From the NCBI GenBank assembly GCA_963831105.1, contig CAWHOS010000003.1:434001-498000 (forward strand): a stretch of DNA of 64,000 nt, written 5' to 3'. The stretch's first letter is position 1; each line of letters begins with the position of its first letter. A program made the position numbers and the translations under genes. A model generated the notes under the pieces. That model was not told the origin of the DNA, did not search any database, and saw only the letters and a program-made list of their open reading frames with translations. This document shows positions 1 to 10,800 of this stretch, in pieces. The DNA comes from DATFQI01 sp963831105. Its GTDB lineage: Bacteria; Actinomycetota; Thermoleophilia; Solirubrobacterales; Solirubrobacteraceae.

Positions 1-860
1 TCGGACCAGGCAACCAGTCCGAGCACGAGACAGGTCAGGCCGTACGCCGTCGCCGGGTAGGTCAGCAGCCACGCGAGCACCGCCGGCCAGCCGCCCGCGG
101 TCAGCTCGTCGACGGCCACCCGGATGAACTCCCGGTTGTACTCGAAGAAGATGAAGCGCAGTTCGCCCAGGCCGCCCCCGAGGGCGATCGGGACCAGCGT
201 CGCGCCGCCCACGACGGCGAAGCCGCCGGCGGCGAGCAGGAGCGCGCGCACGCGCCCCTCTGTGCGCAGGGCGAGCAGGACCCCGCGACCGGGAGCATCA
301 CCGCGTGGTGCGGCTTGACCGCCACGAGCAGCGCCAGCACGCCGCCGGCCGCCGCGGCCCAGGCCAGTGAGCCGCCGCACCGGCGGCGGTCGGCGAGATC
401 CACGCAGGCGACGAGGCCGATCAGCGCCCACTGGTCGGCGTTCGGATCGGGCCCCTCGAACGCGACGGAGGACGCCGCGACCGCGTAGGCGAGCGTCGCG
501 CACCAGACCCCGGGGCCGTCGAGGTGCCTCCGCGCGAGCGCTGACATCTGGACGACCGAGGCGAGGAACGCGACCGCAAACGCGATCCTGACGGCCGGGA
601 TCGTGTTCGGGCAGCACGGCGCTGAGCAGCGCGAACCACTTGTAGAGGAACGGGCCCTTCTGGTCGAACAGGTCGCGGTAGGGCACCGCGCCGTTCCACC
701 ACTGCTGGCCCATCGTGAGGTACACGTCGATGTCGAACAGCGACGCGTCCCGCAGGTGAGGCGCGCGCGTGAGCAGCGCGGCGAGGCAGCCCGCGAAAGC
801 GACGCCGGCCCCGCTGGCGAGGCCGACCGCCGGCCGCGCGCGGTCTGTGGAGCGGGGCAT
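1..860 (-). CDS. ArnT/PMT-like polytopic membrane glycosyltransferase (5' part, frameshifted)
   Basis: This is probably a GT-C-fold transferase that moves a sugar from a polyprenyl-phosphate donor on the outer face of the membrane. The start is the ATG at 860 (MPRSTDRARPAVG...), followed by a first membrane segment and an acidic loop 'LFDIDVYLTMG' and 'VPYRDLFDQKGP', both typical of the first periplasmic loop of GT39/ArnT-like proteins. Hydrophobic helices continue to the left edge, where the gene leaves the window. The reading frame changes near 605 and again near 285; the pieces join smoothly in translation, so I read these as sequencing indels. The gene is divergent from the propeller gene at 929. 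The family is fairly sure from the topology and loop motif; the substrate is unknown. Confidence 0.65.
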   Translation of the reverse strand, partial: MPRSTDRARPAVGLASGAGVAFAGCLAALLTRAPHLRDASLFDIDVYLTMGQQWWNGAVPYRDLFDQKGPFLYKWFALLSAVLPEHDPGRQDRVCGRVPRLGRPDVSARAEAPRRPRGLVRDARLRGRGVLRRVRGARSERRPVGADRPRRLRGSRRPPPVRRLTGLGRGGRRRAGAARGGQAAPRGDAPGRGVLLALRTEGRVRALLLAAGGFAVVGGATLVPIALGGGLGELRFIFFEYNREFIRVAVDELTAGGWPAVLAWLLTYPATAYGLTCLVLGLVAWS

Positions 861-928
861 GCGCCGGCCATTCTCGCAATCGTTCGGGGTTGCAGCATCG
901 GCGGCAACCCTGTTGTGTTGATCCCAAC

Positions 929-2226
929 ATGCGAACGATCGTCGGCGCTGCTGCCACCCTGTTCACCCTCACACTTGCCCAGGCGGCGCCGGCCGCCGGC
1001 CTGAAGCTCCAGCGGTTCGACGTGCCGCCGGGCGTCCCCGCGTGGATCGCTCCCGGCCCCGACGGGAACATCTGGTTCACGAACGACAACGCCGGCAACT
1101 ACATCGGCCGCGTGACGATGCGCGGGAAGGTGACGGCGTTCCCGATCGCGACGCCGCTCCGCCCATCCGGACACGATCGTCCGCGGCCCCGACGGCGCGC
1201 TCTGGTACACGCTGCGCGACGCGAACCGGATCGTCCGCATCACCACGAGCGGACAGACCACGGAGTTCGCGGTGCCGACGCCGAACAGCACGCCGCGCGG
1301 CATCGCGCCCGGGCCCGACGGCGCGCTCTGGTTCACGGAGTTCAACGGGGGCAAGATCGGCCGCCTCACGACGAGCGGGCAGTTCACGGAGTTCCCGATC
1401 CCCGGCGGCGGCCTCCCCGTGAGCATCGTGCGCGGCCCTGACGGGAACATGTGGTTCACCGCTCCGCAGCTGGACTCGCTCGGCCGGATCACCCCGCAGG
1501 GGCAGATCACGCTGTTTCCCGCCTCCAACGCCAGCGGGCCCGGAGAGCCTCGTCGTCGGCCCGGACAAGGCGCTGTGGTTCACGGAGGACGACGGCGACC
1601 GCGTGGGGCGGATCACGACCGACGGCCGGCTGCGGGAGTTCCAGAGCGGCATCTCGCCGGGTGCCAACCCCTCGCGGATCACATCGGGTCCAGACGGCGC
1701 CCTGTGGTTCACCGAGCTCGACAACGACCGGATCGCCCGGGTCACGCTCACCGGCCGGATCACCGAGTACTTCGTCGGCAGGGGCTCGCGGCCGTGGGGC
1801 ATCACGAGCGGCCCGGACAAGCGGATCTGGTTCGCCGCTGGCGCGGGGAACCAAGTCGTGCGCTTCACCCCGCCCGACCTGCCCGGCGTCGCGGGCACCC
1901 TGACCTACGACTACGCGTTCACGGGCAGCCGGACCCGCTTCACCTCGATGCGGGTGGCGGGCCTCCCGCGGGGCACACGGCTCACGGCGCGCTGCCGGGG
2001 CGGCGGCTGCCCGCGCGGGACCTTCGTGCGGCGCAACGAGCGCTCGGCCAACCTGTCCAAGCGCTTCCGCTCCCCGCTCGCGCCCGGCGCGCGGATCGAG
2101 GTGCGGGTGACGCGCAGCGGCGAGAGCCCCAAGCTGTTCCTGTTCCGCATCAACCGGGCCGGCACGAAGCCGACCTTCAAGGTGCGCTGCCGGCCCAAGG
2201 GCGCGAAGTCACCGCGGCGCTGCTGC
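929..2226 (+). CDS. Exported NHL/Vgb-like beta-propeller protein with Solirubrobacterales-type C-terminal module (frameshifted)
   Basis: The protein begins with a signal peptide (MRTIVGAAATLFTLTLAQA, then APAAG) and contains about six repeats of the form 'PGPDG-x-(I/L/M)WFT', each one blade of a streptogramin-lyase/NHL-type propeller. It is annotated 'virginiamycin B lyase' in many genomes, but I see no conserved catalytic histidines, so antibiotic inactivation is not supported; a wall or glycan-binding role is more likely. After the propeller (about 1890 on) comes a basic C-terminal module with a CRGGGC pair ending in 'GAKSPRRC'. In relatives as I know them the protein stops after that Cys; here the next codon is TGC (2224-2226) where a TGA would be expected, so the frame runs on into the next gene. 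Frames also shift near 1165 and 1540. The ATG at 929 gives the signal peptide. Confidence 0.7.
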
Positions 2227-2271
2227 GCCGAGCGCGGGCCCCGAGCACCTTGGTATCCTCCGTTCGCGCGC

Positions 2272-3422
2272 GTCTGGATCGTCTACGACTGCCTCTTCCC
2301 GTGGACGATCGGCGGCGGTGAGCGCTGGCTTCGCCGATTGGCCGAGTATCTCGCCGAGCGGGACATCGAGGTGACGTACCTCACGCGAAGGCAGTGGAGC
2401 GATGAGGACGCACCGGCCCTGCCGGGCATCCGCGTGGTCGCGGTCTCGCCGGACGAGTCCTTGTACGGGGACGACGGGCGGCGCGGCACCGGTCAGGCCC
2501 TGCGCTTCGGCCGGGGCGTCATGGGGCACCTGTTGCGCAACCGCAGCCGCTACGACGTCGTCCACTGCTCGGCCTTCCCGTACTTCTCGCTGCTGGCGGC
2601 ACGCCTCGCCCTCGGCGGCAGCCGCACCCGGCTGTTCGCCGACTGGCTCGAGGTGTGGTCGAGCAGCTACTGGCGCGAGTACCTCGGCGTCACCCGTGGC
2701 TGGATCGGTCGCACCGTCCAGCAGGCGTGTGTGCGGGCTTCACCCCGGGCCTTCGCGATCTCGCCTATGACCGCGCGCCGTCTTCGCACCGCCGGGATGC
2801 GCGGCCCGATCATCACGCTGCCGGGGCTCTACTCGACGGAGCATCGACCGAAGCTCCCTCCGCGCACGTCGGGGACCCTCCCACGGTCGTGTTCGCCGGG
2901 CGGCACATCCCTGAGAAGCGGGTGCATCTGCTGCCCGCCGCGGTGGCGATGGCCTCGGCACGGATCCCACGACTCCGCGCCCGGATCTTCGGGGATGGGC
3001 CCGAGCGTCCCCGGGTCCAGGGTGAGATCCGGCGCCTCGGCCTCGAGGACCGCGTCGACGCACCCGGATTCGTCACCCCGACCGAGCTGCAGGAGGCGCT
3101 GCGTTCGGCCGTGTGCAGCGTGCTGCCGTCACGCCGGGAGGGGTACGGCATGATCGTCGTCGAGTCGGCTGCCGTGGGAACTCCCGCAGTCGTCGTCGCC
3201 GGCGAGGACAACGCCGCCGTCGATCTGATCGAACCGGGGGTCAACGGCTTCGTGGCGCCGCTTCCGGAGGCCGACGCCATCGCCGAGGCGATCGTGGCCG
3301 CCTGTCGTGGAGGCGACGCCCTTCGCGCCTCGACCTCTGCGTGGTTCGCAGAGGCTCGAGAGCGCGTGCACGTCGAAGCCGCGTGCAGCGCCGTCCTCGA
3401 CGCCTATGAGGGGACGCGCTAG
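2272..3422 (+). CDS. GT4-family glycosyltransferase (frameshifted)
   Basis: This is a GT-B retaining glycosyltransferase, presumed cytoplasmic and acting on a lipid-linked glycan. The N-terminal half has the glycine-rich loop 'WTIGGGERWLRRLAEYL'. The C-terminal half has 'VVFAGRHIPEKRV', 'ARIFGDGPERPRV' and 'SRREGYGMIVVESAAVGTPAVVV', the E-x7-E donor site of GT4 enzymes. A frame change near 2870 separates the halves. The exact start is unclear: the homologous sequence begins about 'VWIVYDCLFPW', whose first codon is GTC (2272), so a miscalled GTG is likely. A TATCCT hexamer at 2254-2259 sits 12 bases upstream. The gene ends at 3422, eight bases from the opposing GT2 gene. Confidence 0.8.
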
Positions 3423-3429
3423 GCGACGA

Positions 3430-4638
3430 TCAGCTGTCGAGCAGCTCGTCGCTGGGCGCGGTCGCCGGCGGAGGCCGAGCACGGAGAGGAAGAACGCGCC
3501 GAACGTCTGGAGGCCGAGCACCACGAGCGTCAGGCCGACGAGCGCGAGCTGCTCCTCCTGCAGCGCGCCGAGCCCGCGTCGATCCACGTCACGACGATCC
3601 CGCACACGGCGAGCCCGAGCAGCAGCAGGAGCCGCCCGCGATGAGCCCGTGCTCGAGCCGCAGCCGGCCTCGCGCCCATCGATCAGCGCGGTCGTGCTCG
3701 CCGAGGTAGTAGGCGGCGAAGGCCCGCGCGAAGACCCCGATCTGGAGGATCTGCGCGCCGACGATCAGCGACAGCGACCGAGGCGATCAGCGCGTGGAAC
3801 TGCCACTCGCGGCCGAAGAGCGGGATGCTCGGTGAGCGACGATGAGCGTCCCGAGCAGCCCGAGCGATCGAGCAGCACGCCGCCCGGGAGCAGGAAGAGC
3901 CAGGTCGGGCTGTGGACGAGCAGGAAGCGCAGGTGGCGCCAGCCGTCGGAGAACGAGGAGAGCTTCGACTCGCCCTTGCGCGGGTGGTAGGAGATCGGGA
4001 TCTCGCGGATGTCGAGGCCGAGCTTCGAGCGCGCGGATCACTGCTCGGAGGCGAACTCCATCCCGGTCGTGCGCAGGTCGAGCCGCGGCAGCAGGTCGCG
4101 GCGGAAGGCGCGCATGCCGCAGTGGGCGTCGGAGACGCCGGTCGGAAGAAGAGGTTGAGCATGCCGGTGAGGACCGGGTTGCCGACGTAGCGGTGCAGCC
4201 AGGGCATCGCGCCGGGCTGGATGTCCGCCATCCGGTTGCCGATCACGAGGTCGGCGCCCTCGTCGCAGCGGCTCGAGGAAGCGGCGGATCTCGCGCGAAG
4301 TCGTAGGTGTCGTCGGCGTCGCCCATCAGCACGTAGGGCCGCGCGCGGCGTCGAAGCCGGCGCGGTAGGCGGAGCCGTAGCCGCGGCGGGGCTCGTGGAC
4401 GACGCGGGCGCCGGCGGCGTCGGCGAGCTCCGGCGAGCCGTCGGTGGAGCCGTTGTCGGCGACGACGACCTCGCCCTCGATCCCGTCGCTCTCGCATCGT
4501 CTCGACCGCCTTGCGGACGACGATCGCGATCGACTCGGCCTCGTTCAGGCAGGGGATCACGACCGAGAGCAGCAGGGAACCACCCTGCTCACCGCGCTCG
4601 GCGTCGACCTCCGGGTGGACTTGGCTGCTGACACGCAA
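3430..4638 (-). CDS. GT2 polyprenyl-phosphate-sugar synthase-like glycosyltransferase (heavily frameshifted)
   Basis: It resembles DPM1/GtrB enzymes that load a sugar onto polyprenyl phosphate. Recognisable pieces in order are 'LLSVVIPCLNEAESIAIVV', 'YVLMGDADDTYDF' (the D-x-D metal/donor motif), 'VIGNRMADIQPGAMPWLH', 'NPVLTGMLNLFF' and a C-terminal two-helix membrane segment ('LALVGLTLVVLGLQTFGAFF'). They lie in different frames, needing at least six indel corrections, and the order is exactly that of the family. A stop in the last frame is at 3430 (...ELLDS). The start at 4638 is the first ATG before the GT2 core. The product could feed the ArnT-like membrane transferases at 1-860 and 5683-7089, which use polyprenyl-phosphate sugars. 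Confidence 0.72.
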
Positions 4639-4656
4639 CAGGACGGGGAGGAGCCG

Positions 4657-4662
4657 TAGCCT
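4657..4662 (+). promoter_or_regulatory. TAGCCT -10-like element, leaderless spacing
   Basis: The hexamer TAGCCT ends six bases before the GTG start at 4669, the spacing expected when transcription starts at the start codon. No clear -35 box is seen. Confidence 0.4.
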
Positions 4663-4668
4663 AGCGGC

Positions 4669-5635
4669 GTGCCGTCGCGCGAGACCGATCGGGCCGCCTC
4701 GCGGCGGTTGCGCTGAGCCTGCCGGTGCGGCTCGCGGTGACGGTGCTGTTGCTCACGCTGCTCGCCATCCAGATCGACTGGGAGACGCGGCCTGGCGAGT
4801 TCGCGCGGGCGATCCGGCGTGGCTCTCTCGGCGGCGCTGCTCGACGTCTTCCTGGGCCTTCGCTGGGGGCCGCGCGCTGGCACGCGCTGCTGCGGTCGGC
4901 CCGGATCCCGGCCTCCCGCGGGACGGGGTGCGGGGCTACTTCATGGGCGCGTTCGCGAACAACTTCCTCCCGACGGGGTTCGGGGGGGACGCGGTGCGCG
5001 CGCTCGCGGCGCTCTCCCGGGCCGCGGCTCGCGCGCGCCGCGGCGACGGTGATCGCGGACCGCTTGACCGCGCTCGGATGCCTGCTCGCGCTCGGGTGGA
5101 TCGCGCTCGCTACGACCCGGCCGCGGTGCCGGACGAGCTGGTGGCGGGCTTCGCGGCGGTCACCGCGCCGCCGTCATGGGCGCCGCCTGGTGGCGCTGGC
5201 GTCAAGGTCGCGCGCGACGCGCGCGCGCATCCCGGCGCGGCGCGCCCGTTGCTGGCCGAGATCGGGCGCCGCTGCGCTCGCGGCCGGCGACCGGCGGCTG
5301 ATCGCGCGGTTGGTGGTGCTCGGCCTCGGTTACCAGTGGCTGATCGTGCCGTCCGTGTGGTGCGCGGCGCGCACGATCGGGCTCGAGCTGCCGTATTCGC
5401 TGCTGGCCGTGACCGTGCCGCTCGTGCTCGTGTTGACGCTGCTGCCGGTGTCGGTCGCGGGCTTCGGCGTCCGGGAGGGAGGCTTCGCGGTGCTGCTGGG
5501 CACGGCGGCGTCGCGGCCACCGATGCGACGCTGATCTCGCTCCTCAGCGTCGCCATGATCGCGGTCGCGAGCCTCCCGGGCGCGGTCGCGATCGTCGCCG
5601 GCGGCGGTCGCCGCGCGCGCCCAGGCGAGGCGTGA
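4669..5635 (+). CDS. LPG-synthase-TM/AglD-like flippase-type membrane protein (frameshifted)
   Basis: This is a polytopic membrane protein of the UPF0104/LPG_synthase_TM family, whose members move or modify lipid-linked substrates at the membrane. Diagnostic stretches are 'YFMGAFANNFLPTGFGGDA', 'ADRLTALGCLLALGW' and 'VSVAGFGVREGGFAVLLG'. These NNFLP-x-GxGGD and 'GxREG' motifs are the family hallmark. They alternate among three frames, needing about six indel corrections (for example near 4725, 4830, 4910, 5030 and 5515). The GTG start at 4669 follows a -10-like hexamer. The stop is at 5635. The neighbouring polyprenyl-phosphate sugar synthase and ArnT-like transferase fit a role in handling a lipid-linked sugar. 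Confidence 0.75.
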
Positions 5636-5682
5636 CCTTCGGCCCGCGGGCAGGCGGGAGTGCCCCGCTATGTTCACCCGCC

Positions 5683-7089
5683 GTGGTGCTGAGGAGACAC
5701 TGGGGGCTCCTGGCGGTGCTGGGAGCCGGGATCCTGCTGCGCGCGGTCCTGCTCGCCGCTTACTCGCCGGCCTACCTCTCCTACCCCGACACGTGGGGGT
5801 ACGCGAAGGCGGCCGGAGGCCCGCTGTTCATGCCCGACTGGATCCGGCCGGCCGGCTATCCCGCGCTGCTGGCGGGCCTGCACGCGGTGTGGGCTCGCTC
5901 ACCTTCACGATCGTCGTCCAGCACCTGTTGGGCCTCGCGACGGCGGTCCTCGCCTACGCCACGCTGCAGCGTGCGGGCGCCCCGCGCTGGGTCGCGCTCG
6001 TGCCGGCGGTCGTGCTCACGCTCACGCTCGACGCGATCTACTACGAGCACACGCTGCTCTCCGAGACGCCGTTCACCCTGCTCGTGACGGGGGCGCTGTA
6101 CTGCGGCGTCCGCAGCCTCGAGGAGCGGTCCGGGATCGGATGGCCGATCGCGTGCGGCCTGCTGCTCGGGCTCGCCGTCACGTTCCGCGGCATCGCCCTG
6201 TTCGCGATCCCCGTGTTCGTGCTGGCGCTGCTGCTCCGCGACGGCGGCTGGCGGCGGCGCCTCGCCGGCGCCGGCGCGACCGCGATCGCGGTCGTCGCGC
6301 TGCTCGTGTCCTACGCGGCGCTGCAGGAGAGCCAGAACGGCTACTTCGGGCTCACCCAGGGGAGCGGCTGGTCGACGTACGCGCGGTCCGCCCCGTTCGC
6401 CGACTGCCGCGTCTTCGACCCGCCGGAGGGGGCGGACGCCCTGTGCGATCCGCGCGACGCCCGCGAGCGCCCCGGCCCGGACTGGTACGCGTGGAACCCG
6501 GAGTCGCCGGGACAACGGCTCTTCCAGGGGCCGCCGCACCAGTCCGCGCTGGTCGGCTCGTTCGGGCGCGCCGCGATCGAGGCCAGCCGCGCGCCTACCT
6601 GAGCGCGGTCGTGACGGACCTCTGGCGCTACGTCGTGCCCGACGCGGGATCGACCGCGTAGGCAACGGCGACGTCCCCGCGGCGCTGGACCTCGACGAGC
6701 GCGACCCGGCGTTCGAGGCGCAGAACCTCACGCAGGTCGAGCCCCTCTACGGCGACGTCGACGTCGAGGTCGACGGCTCGGTCGACGCGCTCGCAGGCGT
6801 GCAGCGGATCGTGCGGGTGCACGGCCCGCTGGTCCTGCTCTGCGTGCTGCTGTCGGTGGCCGGCCTCGTGCTCGCCCGCGGACGGCAGCGCGCGGTGATC
6901 CTGCTGCTGGCCGGCACGGCCATCGTGCCCGTTGCGCTGGCGAGCGCCACCACGGTCTACAACTGGCGCTACATCGTTCCGCTGTTGCCGGCGCTGGCGG
7001 CCGCGGGGGCGCTGGGCGCCCAGGTCCTCGCCGCCCGGTGGGCCAAAGGGAGAGCGCGGGAGCGGCGCACTATGGTGCCCGCCCCGTGA
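5683..7089 (+). CDS. ArnT/PMT-like polytopic membrane glycosyltransferase (frameshifted)
   Basis: This is a GT39-like GT-C transferase of about 468 residues. The first loop carries an acidic motif in 'LSYPDTWGYAKAAGG', and a later loop 'YYEHTLLSETPFTLL' matches the second conserved acidic site. Roughly ten membrane helices follow, and the tail 'YNWRYIVPLLPALAAAGA' is typical for these proteins. Frames shift near 5895, 6595 and 6660. A GTG at 5683 is the earliest start that keeps the first helix. The last codons overlap the GTG of the methyltransferase (7086), suggesting coupled translation. The acceptor and donor cannot be read from sequence. Confidence 0.7.
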
Positions 7090-7797
7090 GCACCGACCGC
7101 CTACCGCTGTCCGAGGCCCTGCGCGAGTTCGTCTCGGAGATGCCGTGGGAGCGCGAGAGATCGTCGCGTTCGTCGCGGAGGCCGCGCGGGCGCTGCCGCC
7201 GGGCGCGCGCGTGCTCGACGTCGGCGCGGGCGACGCGCCCTACCGCGAGCTGTTCGCGCACGTGGACTACGTCACGCGCGACTGGGACGCCTCGCCGCAC
7301 GAGGGCGCCCGCCAGGCCGACGTCGATCGGCTCCGCCGACGCGCTGCCGCTGCCCGACGCGAGCTTCGACGCCGTGCTGTGCACGCAGGTGCTCGAGCAC
7401 GTCCCCGAGCCCGCCCGCGTGCTCGCCGAGCTGCAGCGCATCCTGCGGCCGGGCGGGCGGCTGTACGTGACCGTCCCGCTCGTGTGGGAGCTGCACGAGC
7501 TGCCGCACGACTACTTCCGCTACACGCAGCCCGGCGCTCGAGCACCTGCTCGCCGGCGCCGGCTTCACCGAGCGTCGACGTGGAGCCGCGCACCGACAGC
7601 TCACCGCGCTCGCGCAGCTGATGACGAACGTCGAGCTGGAGCTCGGGCGCGCGCGCCGACGGGCTCGACGCGCGCCGCGCAGGACGCCGCCGCGATGCTG
7701 CGCGAGCTCGCCGGCCAGGTCGCCGAGCTCGCCCCGCTGGACGCGGACCGCAGGCTCCCGCTCGGCTACACCGCCGTCGGTACCCGTGCGCCGCTGA
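7086..7797 (+). CDS. Class I SAM-dependent methyltransferase (Methyltransf_11 type, frameshifted)
   Basis: The Rossmann-fold motifs appear in order: 'ARVLDVGAGDAPYRELFA' (motif I), 'ADALPLPDASFDAVLCTQVL' (motif IV region), 'LEHVPEPARVLAELQRILRP' and 'GGRLYVTVPLVWELHELP'. The GTG start at 7086 overlaps the preceding stop. At least four indels break the frame (near 7155, 7325, 7530 and 7575). After a last correction the protein ends 'GYTAVVPVRR' with TGA at 7795-7797. It sits immediately before a large bifunctional glycosyltransferase, so it probably methylates a sugar residue or intermediate of the polysaccharide. Confidence 0.7.
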
Positions 7798-7813
7798 CGC
7801 GCCGCGCAGCTCG

Positions 7814-10800
7814 GTGCTGTACCTCGCGCCGTGGGTCGACTACGGCGGCTCGGACAAGGGGACCATCGACTGGTTCCGCTGGCTGGACCGCGAGCGCTTC
7901 GCGCCGTCGCTGGTGACCACGCAGCCGTCGGACAACCGGCGCCTGGACGAGGTCCGCCCTTACGCGACCGAGGTCTGGCCGCTGCCGGACCTGGTCGCCG
8001 GGCAGCACATGCCGGGGCTGGTCTTCGACCTGATCGGCACGCGCGGCGTGCGGGTGCTGCACATCATGAACTCGCGCCTGGGCTTCGAGCTGCTGCCGGA
8101 TCTCGCGTCGCTGCCGGCGCCGCCCGCCGTCGTCGTCCAGCTGCACGTCGAGGAGGAGGACCGCTCGGGCTACGTCCGCTACGTGACGACGCCGCTTCTC
8201 CAACCTCGTCGACGCGTTCTCGGTCACGCTCGGAGCACCTGGCGCAGACCGTCGAGGCCTACGACGTGCCGCGCTCGCGCATCCACGTGATCCGCACGGG
8301 CGTCGATGCCGAGACGGAGTTCTCGCCCGAGCGCACGCGGCCCGTGGACGCGCTCGAGCCCGATCGCTTCAACGTGCTCTTCCCGGGCCGGCTCGCCGAG
8401 CAGAAGGACCCCGAGCTGATGGTCGACGGTGGCCGCCGAGCTCGCGCGCCGGCGCCCCGAGACGCGCGTGCACGTGGTCGGCGACGGCCCGCTGGAGCCG
8501 CGCGTGCGCGAGCTCGTGGGCGAGCGCGGCCTCGGCGGCACGGTGCGCTTCCACCCGCCCACGGACCGGCTGGCGCCCTGGTACGCCGCCAGCGACGCGC
8601 TGCTGATGACGAGCCGCTTCGAGGGCGTCCCCTACGTCGTCTACGAGGCGATGGCGATGGGCCTGCCGGTCGTCGCGCCCGCGCTGCCCGGCAACGCCGA
8701 GCTGCTCGGCGCCGGCGACCCCGGCCTGGTCGCCGACCGCGAGGACGCGAGCGCCTACGCCGAGCGGCTGGCCGTGCTCGCGGGCGACGAGGACGAGCGC
8801 CGGCGGGTCGGGGCCGAGCACCGCCGGCGCGCGACGGGCGAGCTGTCCGTGCGCACGATGGCGGACGCCCACGGTGCGCTCTACGACGAGCTGCTGTCGC
8901 GCCGGGACGCGCCGCGGCTGGAGCGCTGGGAGCGCGCGGAGCCGGTCCGGCTGCCGCTGCGCCCGCGCGGCGGCACGCCGCTCGTGAGCGTCGTGATCCC
9001 GTGCTTCAACCACGGGCGCTACCTGACCGCGTGCGTCGACCACGTGCGCGCCCAGACGTGGCCGGAGGTCGAGATCGTCGTCGTCGACGACGCGTCGACC
9101 GAGCCCGAGACCCGCGCGGTGCTCGACGAGCTCGAGCGGGCCGGCGACGTGCGCGTCATCCACCAGCCGGTCAACGGCGGTCCCAGCCGGGCGCGCAACG
9201 CGGGCATCGCCGCCTCCGAGGGCCGCTACGTGCTGCCCGTCGACGCGGACAACCTGCTGCTTGCAGACGCCGTCGAGCGGCTGGTGGAGCAGATCACGGA
9301 GGCCGGCGAGTCGATCGGGTTCATCTACCCGAACCTCCAGTACTTCGGGACGCGCCGCGACTACTTCGAGGCCCCGCCCTACAACCTCTACTCCCTGCTG
9401 TTCTCCAACTACTGCGACACGTGCTCGCTCGTGGACCGCTCGGTCTACGACGCGGGCATCCGCTTCGCGGAGGACATCGTGCTCGGCCACGAGGACTGGG
9501 ACTTCGCGCTGCAGCTGGCGGACCGCTGGATCGAGGGGGAACCCGCGCGGGGCCCGGTCGTCCGCTATCGCAAGCACGGCTTCACCCGCTCGGACGCCGT
9601 CGAGCACGGCGCCGCCGCCTTCCACGACGAGATCCGTGGCCGCCACGCGAGCCTCTACGGCCACGAGACCGCGTGGGGGCGCCTCGGTCCGGCCAACGAC
9701 CCGCCCGTCGCGATCAAGGCGCGCTGGTCGCCCGGGCTGAGCGTGATCGCGCTCGAGCCCGCCGATCCGGCGACGGAGGCGGGGCAGCGGCTCTCCGCCC
9801 GGCTGGCACGCCAGACCGCCGGCGACGCGGAGGTGATCCTGCGCTCGGAGCAGGAGTGGCCCGTGCCCGCGCGGGGCCCGCTCGTGCGGCGGATCCCCGC
9901 CGGCCTGTCCGACAGCCCGGCCGAGGCGCTCGGCGAGGCGCTGCGGATCGCGAAGGGCCGGCTCGTGCTCGTCACGGCCGGCACGGGCAGCGAGCTGCTC
10001 GAGCACCGCGCGGCGCTGGAGCAGCTCGTGCGCGCCTTCGGCGCGAACCCCGAGCTGCAGGCGATCGCGCTCGCCGACGCGGGGCCGGCGGGCCGCTATC
10101 CGCTGCGGTTGCTGGGCGAGGGCGAGGCACCGGGCGCCGCGCCGCACGCGATCGCGTATCGGGCCGAGATCGCGCTGCCCGCCGAGCTCGACCTCGACGA
10201 GGCCGATCCCGCCGGCTCGATCCTGCGCGCGCTGTCGTGGCGGCCGGGGACGCAGTGGCGCCACGCCCCCGGCCCGGCCGCGCCCGCGCAGGCGCGCCGC
10301 CGGCGCACGGTGCGCATCCGCCGCCCCGAGCCGCGTGGCGCGGGCGAGCGGCTCGAGCGCACCTTCCAGGGCGAGCGCGGCCCGGCCGTGCCGTCGCTGA
10401 AGGGGGACACGGTCCGCCGGTGGGCGAGCGCGGTGTCCTGGACGCCCGCCGAGACGCTGCCGATCTGCCGCCACCGCCGCGCCGGAGGCGACGAGCGCAC
10501 GTTCACCAACTCGCGCGAGGCGCCGCCGGGCTTCGCGCTCGAGTACGACCTCGGCTCGGTCCACCGCTTCCAGGTCCCCGGCTCGGCCGAGCTGCACCTG
10601 GGCGGCCCCGAAGGGTTCGAGCTCACCCCCGACCCCGGCGACGGCAGCCCGTCGGTCCCCGGCGCCCGCGGCCCGAGCCTGCTGGGCTTCGTCGGCCAGT
10701 CGCCGCTGCCGCTGCTCGACGGCCTGCACGCCGCCTGGCACGCGGCGAGCGGCCAGTGGGTGCTCCTCTCCGGCGAGGAGGACCCGCTCTGGGCCGAGGT

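Noticed and set aside
929..2226. Streptogramin (virginiamycin B) lyase, i.e. antibiotic resistance
   Set aside because: Only the propeller repeat is shared. Catalytic histidines are not evident, and a signal peptide and lineage-specific C-terminal module point to a secreted structural or binding protein.
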